A stretch of 64,000 nucleotides of DNA from Corynebacterium glyciniphilum AJ 3170 (GCF_007673095.1 NZ_VDYZ01000008.1:121927-185926), one strand, 5' to 3'. Shown: positions 9,500 through 19,130, counted from the stretch's first letter. Program-made: numbers and translations. The notes: a model not told the origin generated them from the letters alone.

Positions 9500-11288
9500 C
9501 ACCTACGATGTGACCGGGAAATCCATCGCCGACCTCCGCGCCGACCTCGAGAACGGGACAACGACCGCCGTCGAACTGGTGGAAGCCTACCAGGCCCGGA
9601 TCCGACGGTTCGACCGTCCTGATCCCACACGTGGGGACGGCCTCGCCAGCGACGGTGGCGTCCCGCTCAACGCGGTCATCGTCGACAATCCGGCCGCCTT
9701 GGACGAGGCATACGCCTCCGATGACCGTCGCCGCGCCGGCACCCCCCTCGGCCCCTTGGACGGCATTCCCTACACCGCGAAAGAGTCGTATCTCGCCCGT
9801 GGGCTGACTGCCTCGGCAGGGTCGCCTGCTTTCGCCGATCTCGTCGCTCAGAAAGACGCGTTCACCATTGAGCGCCTACGCGACGGTGGCGCGGTCCTGC
9901 TGGGGCTGACCACGATGCCTCCGATGGCGAACGGCGGTATGCAACGCGGCCTCCACGGGCGCGCGGAAAGTCCCTACAATCCTGACTACCTGACCAGCGC
10001 GTTCGCCTCCGGGTCGTCGAACGGATCCGGCAGCGCGACCACGGCGGAGTTCGCCGCCTTCGGCCTGGGCGAAGAGACATGGTCGTCAGGACGGGCCCCG
10101 GCGTCCTGCAATGCGCTGTGCGCCTACACGCCGTCCCGTGGGGTGATCTCCACCCGTGGCAACTGGCCGCTGGTACCGACCATGGACGTCGTCGTACCCC
10201 ACACCCGTTCCATGGCCGACATGGCTGAGGTGCTGGACGTCATCGTCGCCGACGACCACACCACCCGCGGCGACTTCTGGCGCATGCAGCCGTGGGTCGA
10301 CATTCCGGCGTCCTCCAAGATCCGGCCCACGTCCTACCGGGATGTCGCTGACGGCTCCCCCGGACTGACCGGGGTCCGTTTCGGGATCCCGGCGATGTAC
10401 GTCAACGCAGACGAGGCAGCGGGAACCGGCGGTGACCGCACCGGCGACGTCGGTGTCGGAGGCCCGATGGGGCAGCGGATCACCACATCTCCCGCTGTCA
10501 TCGCCTTGTGGGAAACCCTACGTGCCGATCTCGAGGCTGCCGGTGCCACTGTCATCGAGGTCGATTTCCCTGCCGTCACGAACTACGAGGGCGACCGGCC
10601 CGGAGCACCCACCATCTCCACCCGCGGGCTGGTCAGCGCGGACTACCTCGACCTTGAGGTCGGCGCGCTCGCGGCCTGGTCCTGGGAGGATTTCCTGCAG
10701 GCCAACGGAGCACCCTCGTTCCATTCCCTCACTGACGTCGACGGAACACGGATCTTCCCCCACCCTGAGGGGGCCCTCCCCGATCGCTACGACGGATTCG
10801 ACGACGATATCGCCACCTACCCGTCGCTCATCGCGCGGCTCGGCTATACCGGCCCCTCCGATCTCACGGACAACTCCAGCTTCGGGCTACTTCCCGACGG
10901 TGTCCGTGGGCTCGAGGAGACCAGGCGCGTTGATCTCGAGAACTGGATGGACGACCTGGGACTCGACGCGGTGGTCTTCCCCGCGATGGCGGATATCGGT
11001 CCGGCTGACGCCGACACCGCCCCGTCCTCCGCAGACGCCGCCTGGCGTAACGGGGTCTGGGTCGCCACCGGAAATCTCGTCCCCCGCCACCTCGGCATCC
11101 CCACGGTCACGGTACCGATGGGAATCACCGCGGACAAAGGGATGCCCGTCGGACTCACCATCGCCGGGCGGGCCTGGGACGACAACCGACTGCTCCGGTT
11201 CGGCGCCGAGATCGAGGCGACAGCACCGGCCCGGACCCGTCGAACACCACCAGAACGCACCACCCCCACCACACCCTCAGAGAGGTGA
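9492..11288 (+). CDS. Amidase-signature family hydrolase
   Basis: A 598-residue protein of the amidase-signature family with the Ser-cisSer-Lys triad region visible: GIPYTAKESY supplies the Lys, FASGSSNGSGSA the cis-Ser and GEETWSSGRAPAS the nucleophile. The signature is divergent, the usual TGGSIR reading WSSGR, and the protein is longer than a standard 450-500 residue amidase. It overlaps aguA by 8 bases. Agmatine routes normally use a nitrilase-fold AguB to cleave N-carbamoylputrescine; none is present here, so this enzyme may fill that role. That is inference from position only. Confidence 0.82.
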   Translation: MDNTYDVTGKSIADLRADLENGTTTAVELVEAYQARIRRFDRPDPTRGDGLASDGGVPLNAVIVDNPAALDEAYASDDRRRAGTPLGPLDGIPYTAKESYLARGLTASAGSPAFADLVAQKDAFTIERLRDGGAVLLGLTTMPPMANGGMQRGLHGRAESPYNPDYLTSAFASGSSNGSGSATTAEFAAFGLGEETWSSGRAPASCNALCAYTPSRGVISTRGNWPLVPTMDVVVPHTRSMADMAEVLDVIVADDHTTRGDFWRMQPWVDIPASSKIRPTSYRDVADGSPGLTGVRFGIPAMYVNADEAAGTGGDRTGDVGVGGPMGQRITTSPAVIALWETLRADLEAAGATVIEVDFPAVTNYEGDRPGAPTISTRGLVSADYLDLEVGALAAWSWEDFLQANGAPSFHSLTDVDGTRIFPHPEGALPDRYDGFDDDIATYPSLIARLGYTGPSDLTDNSSFGLLPDGVRGLEETRRVDLENWMDDLGLDAVVFPAMADIGPADADTAPSSADAAWRNGVWVATGNLVPRHLGIPTVTVPMGITADKGMPVGLTIAGRAWDDNRLLRFGAEIEATAPARTRRTPPERTTPTTPSER

Positions 11289-11292
11289 CACC

Positions 11293-12795
11293 ATGAGCAC
11301 CACGAAACCCACCACTACTCCCATGGATCCACATGAGACCGGACCTACGGATACCGGGGTAGACGAGACGGGTTCGCTGTCCGGGCCCGAATCCCGTGGC
11401 ATCGAGTACATTTCCGATGAAGAACGAGGCGGCAAGCCGAGCTCACTCTTCTGGGTGTGGGCCACCCCCAACATCAGCTTCCTCACCATCACCATGGGAG
11501 CGCTGATGGTCGCCGGGCTCGGACTCAGCCTGGTGCAGACTTTAGCGGTCTCGCTCATTGTTTCCCTGTGCTGGGTGTTTGTCGGCATCATCGCCATCAG
11601 TGGTCCGGCGTCCGGTACATCCGGCTCAGTAGTCAGCCGCGCGTTCTACGGTCTACGTGGAAACAAGGTCATCGTCGGCCTTTACGGCTGGCTTCTCGCT
11701 GCGGTATACCTGTCGCTGACATGGTCATCGGCCTCGGTCAACGGACTCGGACTTCTGAGTCGGGTCGGAGTTCCTTCGACCCAACTGGTCGGCATCATCG
11801 TCGTCATCGTCATCGCACTGATAACCGTGCTCGTCGCAATCTACGGACACGGACTGATCACCAGGCTCTACCCCTACGTAGCCAACGGCCTGGTAGTTGT
11901 CTTTCTCGTGGCGACAATATTCATGTTCCCGCATTTCGACTTCAGCTACGAGCCCACCGAGAAACTCAGTGGAACATCACTGGTCGCCACGATGACCATC
12001 GGGGTCACCATCCTGGGATCCACTCCGCTGTCATTCATCAACAGTCCCGACATGGCGCGTTACCTGCCCCGGTCGACTCCCGTATGGAAGACCGCCGGAG
12101 CCACAGCCTTCGGTGGGGCGTTGCCCGGCATCCTCTTCACGATGATTGGTGCCCTGATTGCGACCGGCGCGGGTTTCGACATGGTCGGGGACCCGATGGG
12201 AGCCTTCGACAGCGGGCTTCCTTCCTGGTTCTTCCCGATTTTCACGATCGCTGTCATTGTCGCTGCTATCGGGTTGAACGGGATGACGACTTACAGCGCC
12301 AGCCTGTCGCTCCAGGCTCTGGGGATCCCCATCCGCAGGATCCCTTCCACTCTGATCATCGCCGTCATCGGCACCGTCTTGACCATCGTGTCGGTCGCCA
12401 TCTACGACTTCACCACCTCCGTCTCCCTGCTTCTTCAGCTCGTGATCATCGCTTCAGCACCCTTGATCGCCGTCTACGTCACGGATGTCATCCTGCGGAG
12501 AAACCGGTACAACGACCCGAACCTGTTCGACGAGACACCGACAAGTCGTTACTGGTACCGAAACGGCTGGAACTGGCCCGGCCTGTTCAGCCTGGTCCTC
12601 GGTGGTGTCGCCTCCGCTCTGTTCATCAACACTGATGTCTTCGTCGGACCCCTGTCCGCCCTGACGGGAATGGACCTGTCCATTCCAGCAGGCATGATCG
12701 TCGCTGCCGCTTCGTATGTCGTCATGGCAGGTAATCGCGTCCGCAAGGACTCCGCAACCGTCGCTGAGCCGCTTCCCGACACCACCACCCGATAG
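11293..12795 (+). CDS. NCS1 family nucleobase/cation symporter
   Basis: A 500-residue membrane protein with about 12 transmembrane segments after a hydrophilic 55-residue N-terminus. WVWATPNISFLTITMGAL opens helix 1, with GPASGTSGSVVSRAFYGLRGN in the helix 2-3 area and STPLSFINSPDMARYLPRS mid-protein; these match cytosine, purine and hydantoin carriers of the NCS1 group. It begins four bases after the amidase stop and precedes a YtcJ amidohydrolase, suggesting uptake of a cyclic amide or ureide hydrolysed by its neighbours. Confidence 0.85.
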   Translation: MSTTKPTTTPMDPHETGPTDTGVDETGSLSGPESRGIEYISDEERGGKPSSLFWVWATPNISFLTITMGALMVAGLGLSLVQTLAVSLIVSLCWVFVGIIAISGPASGTSGSVVSRAFYGLRGNKVIVGLYGWLLAAVYLSLTWSSASVNGLGLLSRVGVPSTQLVGIIVVIVIALITVLVAIYGHGLITRLYPYVANGLVVVFLVATIFMFPHFDFSYEPTEKLSGTSLVATMTIGVTILGSTPLSFINSPDMARYLPRSTPVWKTAGATAFGGALPGILFTMIGALIATGAGFDMVGDPMGAFDSGLPSWFFPIFTIAVIVAAIGLNGMTTYSASLSLQALGIPIRRIPSTLIIAVIGTVLTIVSVAIYDFTTSVSLLLQLVIIASAPLIAVYVTDVILRRNRYNDPNLFDETPTSRYWYRNGWNWPGLFSLVLGGVASALFINTDVFVGPLSALTGMDLSIPAGMIVAAASYVVMAGNRVRKDSATVAEPLPDTTTR

Positions 12796-12804
12796 GAGAT
12801 CACC

Positions 12805-14451
12805 TTGACCACGACTATCTACACCAACGCCACGGTTTTCACTGCAGACACCGACGGCACCACCACCGGAGCCTTCGCAGTCACCGACGGGAAATTCAGT
12901 GCTGTGGGCCCAGTCGAGCATGTCCGGGAGGAGGTCGGAAAGACCGTCCCCGAAGTCGACCTTCAGGGCCGCTTCATCGCCCCAGGCATCATCGACTCAC
13001 ACACCCACCTGGCCTCGTTCGGCACCGCTCTGGGAAAAGCACAACTCCGCGACTGCCAGACGCTCGGGGAGATCCAGGACCGTCTCCTGCAATGGCTCGA
13101 CCAGAATCCCGGGGCACCGCGCGTGCTCGGCGGGGGTTGGCTCTTCGATGCCGTCGGCGACACCCACCCCACTGCGGCAATGCTGGATGAGGTTCTCCCC
13201 GACATCCCCGTCTACCTCGACGCCAATGACCTGCACTCCACCTGGGTGAACTCGGCGGCACTGCGTGAAGCAGGCATCGACCATGACACTCCCAACCCCG
13301 TAGGCGGTGAAATCGCCCGGAATGCCGCAGGCGAAGCCACCGGTCTGCTCTACGAGACTGCCGGGCGCAAGTACGCCCGTGATTTCCTCGAGCGGATCAG
13401 CACTCCGCAGGATCACGTCCAGGCACTGGAACTCGCCTTCGACGCCTACCTCAGGTCCGGGGTGACCAGCGTGACCGACATGGCGCTGACCGAAGCCGAG
13501 ATCACCGCCCTGCGCGCGATCCTCGCCAGGGACGGACGGCTACCGTTCCCCATCACCGGGCATGTGCTGATGGTCGCCCAGCCGGACCTTGACGAGAACG
13601 AGGCCCAGGTGTCGCGGACCGTGGATCTCCGTGACGAGCTCTCCACCAGTGGTGAGGACCGTTGGTTCCGGATTGCGGGGGTGAAGTTCATCATGGACGG
13701 GGTCATCGATGCGAAGACCGCGACGATGTGCTGCCCCTACGCCGACGGTACCAATGCCGAGCCCATCTGGGACGCCGAGCGAATGAAGCCCGTCGCAGCC
13801 ACTGCGGATGCCGCAGGTCTGCAGATCGCCATGCACGCGATCGGCGACCGCACCAGCGAGATAGCAATCGAGGTCCTGGAGCACTGCGCCGCAGAGAACC
13901 GGAGTGACATCAGGTCCCGCCGCCACCGGGTGGAACACCTCGAGACCGTCACAGATGACACGATCCGCCGTATGGCGGAACTCGGTGCCGTCGCCTCCAT
14001 GCAGCCGGTGCACAGCGATCCCGCGATCATGGAGAACTGGAAGGCCGTCCTCGGTGACGAACGCCAGGAGCGCGGCTTCCCATGGCACAAGTTCCGGGAA
14101 TCCGGAGTGCCGATGACCCTGGGGACTGACGCCCCGACAGCGCCCCACGAGGCACTGCCTAATCTGTACGTCGCTCTAACCGGTGGTTCCTCCCTGTCCC
14201 CTTCCCTGCCGCCATACCATCCGGAACGCGCATTCACCCCCGCTGAGGCGCTTACTGCACTCACCGCCGGAGGTGCCTACGCTGGACATATGGACAGCAC
14301 CGGTCAGATCCGACCAGGGTTCCAGGCAAACTTCATCGAGCTGGACGTCAACCCCCTCGAGGTCGACCCCCGGGAGATTCTCGAGGCCGAGGTCGTCGCC
14401 ACATATGTCCTCGGTGAGCGTACGCACACCTCCACCACCGACCAGAACTGA
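12805..14451 (+). CDS. YtcJ-type metal-dependent amidohydrolase
   Basis: A 548-residue member of the amidohydrolase superfamily. Motifs: IAPGIIDSHTHLASFG (metal HxH), GGGWLFDA, VKFIMDGVIDAKTA, MHAIGDRTSEIA, HRVEHLETV, ASMQPVHSD, and TLGTDAPTAPHEALPNL with the catalytic Asp. It starts at a TTG behind TAGGAGATCACC, the only credible ribosome site. It lies nine bases after the NCS1 permease stop. The same family as the truncated gene at the left edge. Natural substrates of YtcJ proteins are poorly known; hydrolysis of an amide or cyclic ureide brought in by the permease is inference. Confidence 0.87.
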   Translation: MTTTIYTNATVFTADTDGTTTGAFAVTDGKFSAVGPVEHVREEVGKTVPEVDLQGRFIAPGIIDSHTHLASFGTALGKAQLRDCQTLGEIQDRLLQWLDQNPGAPRVLGGGWLFDAVGDTHPTAAMLDEVLPDIPVYLDANDLHSTWVNSAALREAGIDHDTPNPVGGEIARNAAGEATGLLYETAGRKYARDFLERISTPQDHVQALELAFDAYLRSGVTSVTDMALTEAEITALRAILARDGRLPFPITGHVLMVAQPDLDENEAQVSRTVDLRDELSTSGEDRWFRIAGVKFIMDGVIDAKTATMCCPYADGTNAEPIWDAERMKPVAATADAAGLQIAMHAIGDRTSEIAIEVLEHCAAENRSDIRSRRHRVEHLETVTDDTIRRMAELGAVASMQPVHSDPAIMENWKAVLGDERQERGFPWHKFRESGVPMTLGTDAPTAPHEALPNLYVALTGGSSLSPSLPPYHPERAFTPAEALTALTAGGAYAGHMDSTGQIRPGFQANFIELDVNPLEVDPREILEAEVVATYVLGERTHTSTTDQN

Positions 14452-14485
14452 CACGAACCGACACGAACCGACCAAGGAGAACACC

Positions 14486-15880
14486 ATGAGTAACGCCTAC
14501 CGCAGCATCGACGTCGCCACCGGCACGGTCCTGTCCGACCACAAGCACGCCACCGACGCCGAGATCAGCGCGGCCCTGGACAACGCGCACAGCGCCGCAG
14601 CATCCTGGGGCGCGACCAGCATCGAGGAACGCGCCGAGATCGTCCGCCGCGTCGCCGACCTGTTCGCCGAACGTCAGAAGGAACTCGGCGCGATCATCAC
14701 CCGCGAGATGGGCAAGCCCGTCGCCGAAGCCCCCGGCGAAGCGGAGTTCAGCGGCGACATCTTCCGCTACTACGCCGACAACGCCGCGAAACTCACCGAG
14801 GACCTGGTGATCGAGGACAGCGCCGAGTCCCGGAGCGTCGTGCAGCGCCGTCCGGTGGGCACACTGCTGGGCATCATGCCCTGGAACTACCCCTACTACC
14901 AGGTCGCCCGGTTCGCCGCGCCGAACCTGATGCTGGGCAACACCATCCTGCTGAAGCACGCCGAGAGCGTGCCGGAGTCCGCCCTGGCCATCGAGAAGAT
15001 CATGGAGGAAGCCGGTGTGCCTGAGGGCGTGTACACCAATGTCTTCGCCACCCACGACCAGATCTCCACCATCATCGAGGACCCCCGCGTCCAGGGTGTC
15101 TCACTCACCGGTTCCGAGCGCGCCGGTGCCGCGATCGCCGCGCAGGCCGGTTCGGCGTTGAAGAAGGCGGTGCTGGAGCTCGGCGGCTCTGACCCGTACG
15201 TGATCCTCTCCAGCGACGACCTCCGTGCCGCCGCGCGTAACGCGCTGGAGGTCCGGCTGGAGAACACGGGCCAGGCGTGCAACTCCAACAAGCGCATCAT
15301 CGTGCATGAGGACATCTACGACGAGTTCGTTGACGAGGCCGTGCACATCATCGGAGCACTGAAACCGTCCGATCCCACGAAGGTGGACAACGTCCTCGAG
15401 TCGTTCGGCCCGATGTCCTCCGAGGGAGCCGCAGACAAGATCGTCTCGCAGATCAAGACAGCAGTGGATTCGGGCGCGACGCTGCGCACCGGTGGCGAGC
15501 GTCTCGGCGGCGAGCACGCCGACGGGTTCTTCGTCTCACCGGCGGTGGTCACCGACATTCCGGTGGGCTCCGACATCTACTACGAGGAGTTCTTCGGCCC
15601 GGTGGTACAGGTGTACAAGGTCTCCTCCGATGAGGAGGCTCTCCAGCTGGCCAATGACACCCAGTACGGCCTGGGCTCCTCCGTCTTCGCCACCGAAGAA
15701 GGCCGTGCCGAGAAGTTCGCGGAAGGACTCCAGGCCGGTATGGTGGGCGTCAACCAGGCCCCGCCGGAGACCGAGGAAATGCCGTTCGGCGGGGTGAAGC
15801 GCTCCGGTTACGGCCGCGAGCTCGGGCCGCTGGGCATGGACGAGTTCGTCAACAAGCGGCTGTTCTCCGTGAAGAAGTAG
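14486..15880 (+). CDS. NAD(P)-dependent aldehyde dehydrogenase (semialdehyde type)
   Basis: A 464-residue ALDH. Rossmann and catalytic landmarks are GIMPWNYPYYQVARFAAP, SLTGSERAG, the general base Glu in VLELGGSDPYVI, the nucleophile in NTGQACNSNKRI, and EEFFGPVVQVYK near the end. The length is typical of succinate-semialdehyde and similar dehydrogenases. After amine oxidation of putrescine the product 4-aminobutanal would need such an enzyme, giving GABA; succinate semialdehyde is the main alternative. Preceded by AAGGAGAACACC. A 10-base direct duplication (ACACGAACCG at 14451 and 14461) lies just upstream. Last gene of the rightward run. Confidence 0.88.
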   Translation: MSNAYRSIDVATGTVLSDHKHATDAEISAALDNAHSAAASWGATSIEERAEIVRRVADLFAERQKELGAIITREMGKPVAEAPGEAEFSGDIFRYYADNAAKLTEDLVIEDSAESRSVVQRRPVGTLLGIMPWNYPYYQVARFAAPNLMLGNTILLKHAESVPESALAIEKIMEEAGVPEGVYTNVFATHDQISTIIEDPRVQGVSLTGSERAGAAIAAQAGSALKKAVLELGGSDPYVILSSDDLRAAARNALEVRLENTGQACNSNKRIIVHEDIYDEFVDEAVHIIGALKPSDPTKVDNVLESFGPMSSEGAADKIVSQIKTAVDSGATLRTGGERLGGEHADGFFVSPAVVTDIPVGSDIYYEEFFGPVVQVYKVSSDEEALQLANDTQYGLGSSVFATEEGRAEKFAEGLQAGMVGVNQAPPETEEMPFGGVKRSGYGRELGPLGMDEFVNKRLFSVKK

Positions 15881-15898
15881 GCCCCCGTGTCCCACCTG

Positions 15899-16975
15899 CT
15901 ACGGCAGATGGGCCGTCCCCTTCATGATGATCCGTGCGGTGCGGGCGACCCCGGCAGACACCAGTGCCCCGTCTGACGTCTCCGCCAGGACCGTCACGGT
16001 CCCCTTGGGGTGCCGGATGGTGGTCTCACCCTCAGTCACAGCCGGCAGGACGGTATCCATGACCGTACCTGTCAACGCCGCTGCGGATCCGAGGGCGAGA
16101 GCCACCGTCACCGGAACCGCGTGATGGAAGACCCCCATCGAGGTCACACGCACATCCACGTCGGCACCGTCCGTGCCCCGTGCCACACACGCAACCCTGG
16201 GTACGGCGGCACTGTCCGGTATCCCCATGCGCTGGCCTGCGTCCCGCCGGAGGAGTTCGAGCCGTTCCAACAACCCGGCATCCGCATTGAGTTCGTCCCG
16301 GGTGAGCCCGACATCCACCCCGGCCTCGTGGGCATCGACGATGACCAGGGGGTTCGTGACGTCCACCGCGGTCACGTGTACTCCGCCGGTGAGAGCCGTG
16401 ACGGGACCCAGCGGTAGCACCGCCCCGGTTGTCTCACCCCCTGGTTCCAGGAAACTCAGGTCAATACGGGGGCCTGGACGCCCGGCGCCGGACATCTCGT
16501 AGTCACCACAGCGAGGGACCTTCCCGTCCTCCAGCGCATGTTCCACCATGAAGACCGCCCCGGTGTTGGCGTTCCACACCCGCAGCGACGCACGGTCACC
16601 GCGACGTTCAACCAGTCCTTCGTCCAACGCAAAGGTGCTCACCGCTGCGCTCAGGTTTCCGCAGTTCCCCGTCCAATCCACGGTGGTGGACGTGGGTGCG
16701 GGCTGGGCGAAGACGGTGACAAGGTCCACGTCCCCGAGGCAGGAGCCGTTCCACGGCAGGCCGACCAGGTCATCCGGAAGACCGACGGCCATCACCTTCG
16801 AGTTCGAGGATGCCCCGCCACCCAGCCCGTCAACGGCCAGGGGGTCGGGACTACCGGTCAAGCCCACGCACAGGGCGTCGCGGGCCCTGCTGTCCCTCGG
16901 CAGGTCGCGCAGACGGAGGAACACTCCACGACTGGTACCACCACGGATCACCGACACGGGAATCTCATATGCCAT
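15899..16975 (-). CDS. prpF: PrpF-family isomerase/tautomerase
   Basis: A 358-residue protein of the PrpF fold (two DapF-like halves). VSVIRGGTSRGVFLRLRDLP at the start, DGLGGGASSNSKVM and VDWTGNCGNLSAAV are the hallmark turns of this family, which includes the methylaconitate isomerase PrpF and 4-oxalomesaconate tautomerases. I take the ATG at 16975, since GGAGG lies nine bases upstream; an in-frame ATG at 16984 directly abuts that site. It follows a MatC-type carrier by 19 bases in one operon. No prpC, prpD or acnD is nearby, so methylcitrate work is not implied; tautomerisation of an unsaturated di- or tricarboxylate taken up by the carrier is the better guess. Confidence 0.83.
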   Translation of the reverse strand: MAYEIPVSVIRGGTSRGVFLRLRDLPRDSRARDALCVGLTGSPDPLAVDGLGGGASSNSKVMAVGLPDDLVGLPWNGSCLGDVDLVTVFAQPAPTSTTVDWTGNCGNLSAAVSTFALDEGLVERRGDRASLRVWNANTGAVFMVEHALEDGKVPRCGDYEMSGAGRPGPRIDLSFLEPGGETTGAVLPLGPVTALTGGVHVTAVDVTNPLVIVDAHEAGVDVGLTRDELNADAGLLERLELLRRDAGQRMGIPDSAAVPRVACVARGTDGADVDVRVTSMGVFHHAVPVTVALALGSAAALTGTVMDTVLPAVTEGETTIRHPKGTVTVLAETSDGALVSAGVARTARIIMKGTAHLP

Positions 16976-16994
16976 GGTCCTCATCCTCCACGAA

Positions 16995-18257
16995 TCACAG
17001 CCCGGTGACCAGCGGGATAAGGCTCAGTACTCCCGGGGCCACCGCCGTCATACCGAGGGAGGTGACCATGAAGATCCTGAAGACGTCATTCTGCCGCTCT
17101 TCCTCTGCATTGCCCACCACCAGCGTGCCGGCGATATGAATCGGGTTCATGACCATGAGGCCGGAGGGGACCGCGACCGCCGCCACGATCCAGAAGATTG
17201 ACGGCGAACCGGCGAAGAACCCGAACACCAGAGGCATCGTCATACTCAACACACCGAGAGCCGAGGATTCCACATTGCACAGCAGTGCGGTGAGATAGGC
17301 CAACGCCAACAGCAGCAGCACACCGGAGGCGGCGCCACCAATGGCGTCCTGGACCGCGTCAATCGTCCCCACGGACCGCAACAGCCCCAGGTACGTGAGC
17401 AGACCACCGATCAGCAGAACGGCACCCCACGGAACCTGATTGAACATCTCCTTCTGGGCCGGGCGGAAGACCAGTTGAAGTACGGCAGCGACAGCCATGG
17501 ACGTGAGGCCGACGTCCAGGCCGAATACGACGACGCAGACGACGAAAACTGCCAGCCCCACGAGGGAGCTGACAGCGTAGATCCTGTTCTCCACTCCCCC
17601 GGAGTTCTGCCCCTCCTCGACCTGAGCGGCCTGAGGCTCGATAAGCAGTCTCCCCCTTTTCCCCAGGGCAGTAAAGACAACCTGGAGCACAGCGAGCGCG
17701 ACTGCGGTCACGACAACCGCCACCAGCCACAAACCCCACTCAGAGTATGTGACCCCGGCATCTGCCGCGAGCTGGCTGACCGTGGCCCCGGTCGGGTTCA
17801 ACGGGGACATGCCGAGCCCGATCGACCCCATGATCACACCCAATGCGTTGATCAGGTAGGTGCCCTTGTAGCTCACGGAAATGAACGCGACGAGCGGCAC
17901 AAGGACAGCCACGGGCCCCGTCCCGAACACCCCGACCGTGGACAGAAACCCACCCAACACGAATCCCACCCACGGAATCAGCACCTTGCGGTCACCGACG
18001 ACGCGGAATGCACCGTCGATCACCCAGTGGACGGCGCCACTGAGCTGGAGGTGGCTGAACATGAGCGAGACCCCGATGATCAGTACCACGAGGCTGGCGG
18101 GGAACGCACCGTACATCTCGTCCGGGTCCACCCCGGCGACCAGCACCAGCACGAAAGCCGCCCCCAGCGACAGGGTTCCGATGTTGACCTTCTTCCATAC
18201 CGCCAACGCCAGTACGACGATCAACAACACCAGGGACAACGTCTGCGGAATGGTCAC
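16995..18257 (-). CDS. MatC-like dicarboxylate carrier
   Basis: A 420-residue protein with about 11-12 hydrophobic helices. The N-terminal half carries the MatC-type pattern (TLSLGAAFVLVLVAGVDPDEMYG, GVFGTGPVAVLVPLV, GLGMSPLNPTGATVS); the C-terminal half repeats the helix-hairpin plan of the ion-transporter superfamily. Malonate and other dicarboxylates are known cargo of relatives. It is upstream of the PrpF-like gene on the same strand. A short inverted repeat about 40 bases before its start (18294-18314) may be its operator. Confidence 0.8.
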   Translation of the reverse strand: MTIPQTLSLVLLIVVLALAVWKKVNIGTLSLGAAFVLVLVAGVDPDEMYGAFPASLVVLIIGVSLMFSHLQLSGAVHWVIDGAFRVVGDRKVLIPWVGFVLGGFLSTVGVFGTGPVAVLVPLVAFISVSYKGTYLINALGVIMGSIGLGMSPLNPTGATVSQLAADAGVTYSEWGLWLVAVVVTAVALAVLQVVFTALGKRGRLLIEPQAAQVEEGQNSGGVENRIYAVSSLVGLAVFVVCVVVFGLDVGLTSMAVAAVLQLVFRPAQKEMFNQVPWGAVLLIGGLLTYLGLLRSVGTIDAVQDAIGGAASGVLLLLALAYLTALLCNVESSALGVLSMTMPLVFGFFAGSPSIFWIVAAVAVPSGLMVMNPIHIAGTLVVGNAEEERQNDVFRIFMVTSLGMTAVAPGVLSLIPLVTGL

Positions 18258-18293
18258 TCAGGCTCCTACGGACGGACGGCACACCGCATCAGC

Positions 18294-18314
18294 GGCTAGA
18301 TTACATAACTAGCC
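18294..18314. promoter_or_regulatory. Inverted repeat before the MatC-prpF operon
   Basis: GGCTAG and CTAGCC flank a 9-base AT-rich spacer, in an AT-rich 88-bp gap between the MatC start and the SDR stop. The position fits the promoter of the leftward carrier operon, so an operator is more likely than a terminator; a terminator of the SDR gene is the alternative, since the gene lies upstream on the same strand. Confidence 0.35.
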
Positions 18315-18345
18315 TTACTATTTTGAACAGGTGACAGCAAACCGG

Positions 18346-19101
18346 TCACCGCGTGGTGTAGCCACCGTTGGCGAAGATCGTCTGCCCGGTGATCCACCAG
18401 CCTTCAGTGGCCAGGAACCTGATGATCGGTGCGATGTCCTCGATCTGGGTGAGCTGGTTCCCCATGGCCTGGGATTTATGGAACTCAACCCGTTCCGGCG
18501 TCTCCTGACCGTAGAAGAAGGGCGTGTCCATCGGCCCCGGCGCCACGGCGTTCACCGAGATACCACGGTCGGCGAACTCCTTGGAGGCCGCACGGGTGAA
18601 GTGCTCCACCGGCGACTTCCCACCGGCGTAGGTGGAGTACCCGTCGGTGAAGGCGGCCAGCAGGGCAGTGACCACAGTGATGATCTTGCCGTCGTCAGCG
18701 AGGTGGCGACCCGCCTCCTTGAGGAAGAAGTAGGCGGCCTTGGCGTTGATGTCGAACATCGAGTCGTACTCGTCCTCGGTGGTGTCGACAATAGGTTTCC
18801 GCAGGACCTTCCCGGCAGTGTTCACTGCGACGTCGATCCGCCCGACGGCCTTCTCCGCTTCCTTGAAGAGTGCGGCGACGTTCTCCGGGGAGGTCAGGTC
18901 CGCCTGCAGGACCGCGCCCTGGACGCCTTCGGCCTCAACGGCCGCGAGGGTGGCCTCGGCCTCGTCACGCGAGCTGTCGGAGTTGTAGTGGATCACGACG
19001 TTCGCACCGGCAGCGGCGGACTGGCGTGCCACCAGACCTCCGAGGTTCTTGCCGCCACCGGCGATCAGGACGTTCTTTCCCTTTAGCGTGCGTTCAGTCA
19101 T
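18346..19101 (-). CDS. Short-chain dehydrogenase/reductase (SDR)
   Basis: A 251-residue classical SDR. The cofactor turn reads IAGGGKNLGGLVAR (an AGGG rather than TGxxxGIG form), NTAG replaces NNAG, and the catalytic pair is in YSTYAGGK. The C-terminus GWWITGQTIFANGGYTTR is typical. His/Arg preferences in the N-terminal fold (VIHYNSDSSRDE) hint at NADP, but this is weak. It is divergent from a TetR regulator with two operator-like palindromes between them, the standard layout for a repressed oxidoreductase. Substrate unknown. Confidence 0.87.
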   Translation of the reverse strand: MTERTLKGKNVLIAGGGKNLGGLVARQSAAAGANVVIHYNSDSSRDEAEATLAAVEAEGVQGAVLQADLTSPENVAALFKEAEKAVGRIDVAVNTAGKVLRKPIVDTTEDEYDSMFDINAKAAYFFLKEAGRHLADDGKIITVVTALLAAFTDGYSTYAGGKSPVEHFTRAASKEFADRGISVNAVAPGPMDTPFFYGQETPERVEFHKSQAMGNQLTQIEDIAPIIRFLATEGWWITGQTIFANGGYTTR

Positions 19102-19130
19102 GGTGCCTTCCTGTGTCGTGTACAGAGGTT

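Noticed and set aside
10432..11292. Upstream extension of the NCS1 permease frame
   Set aside because: The extension lies inside the amidase gene in another frame and is Pro/Arg/Ser-rich; the ATG at 11293 has GAGAGGTGACACC upstream and gives the normal family length.
14451..14470. Tandem ACACGAACCG duplication considered a regulator site
   Set aside because: Just two copies, located in a short intra-operon gap and overlapping the stop-to-start spacer; more likely a small slippage duplication.
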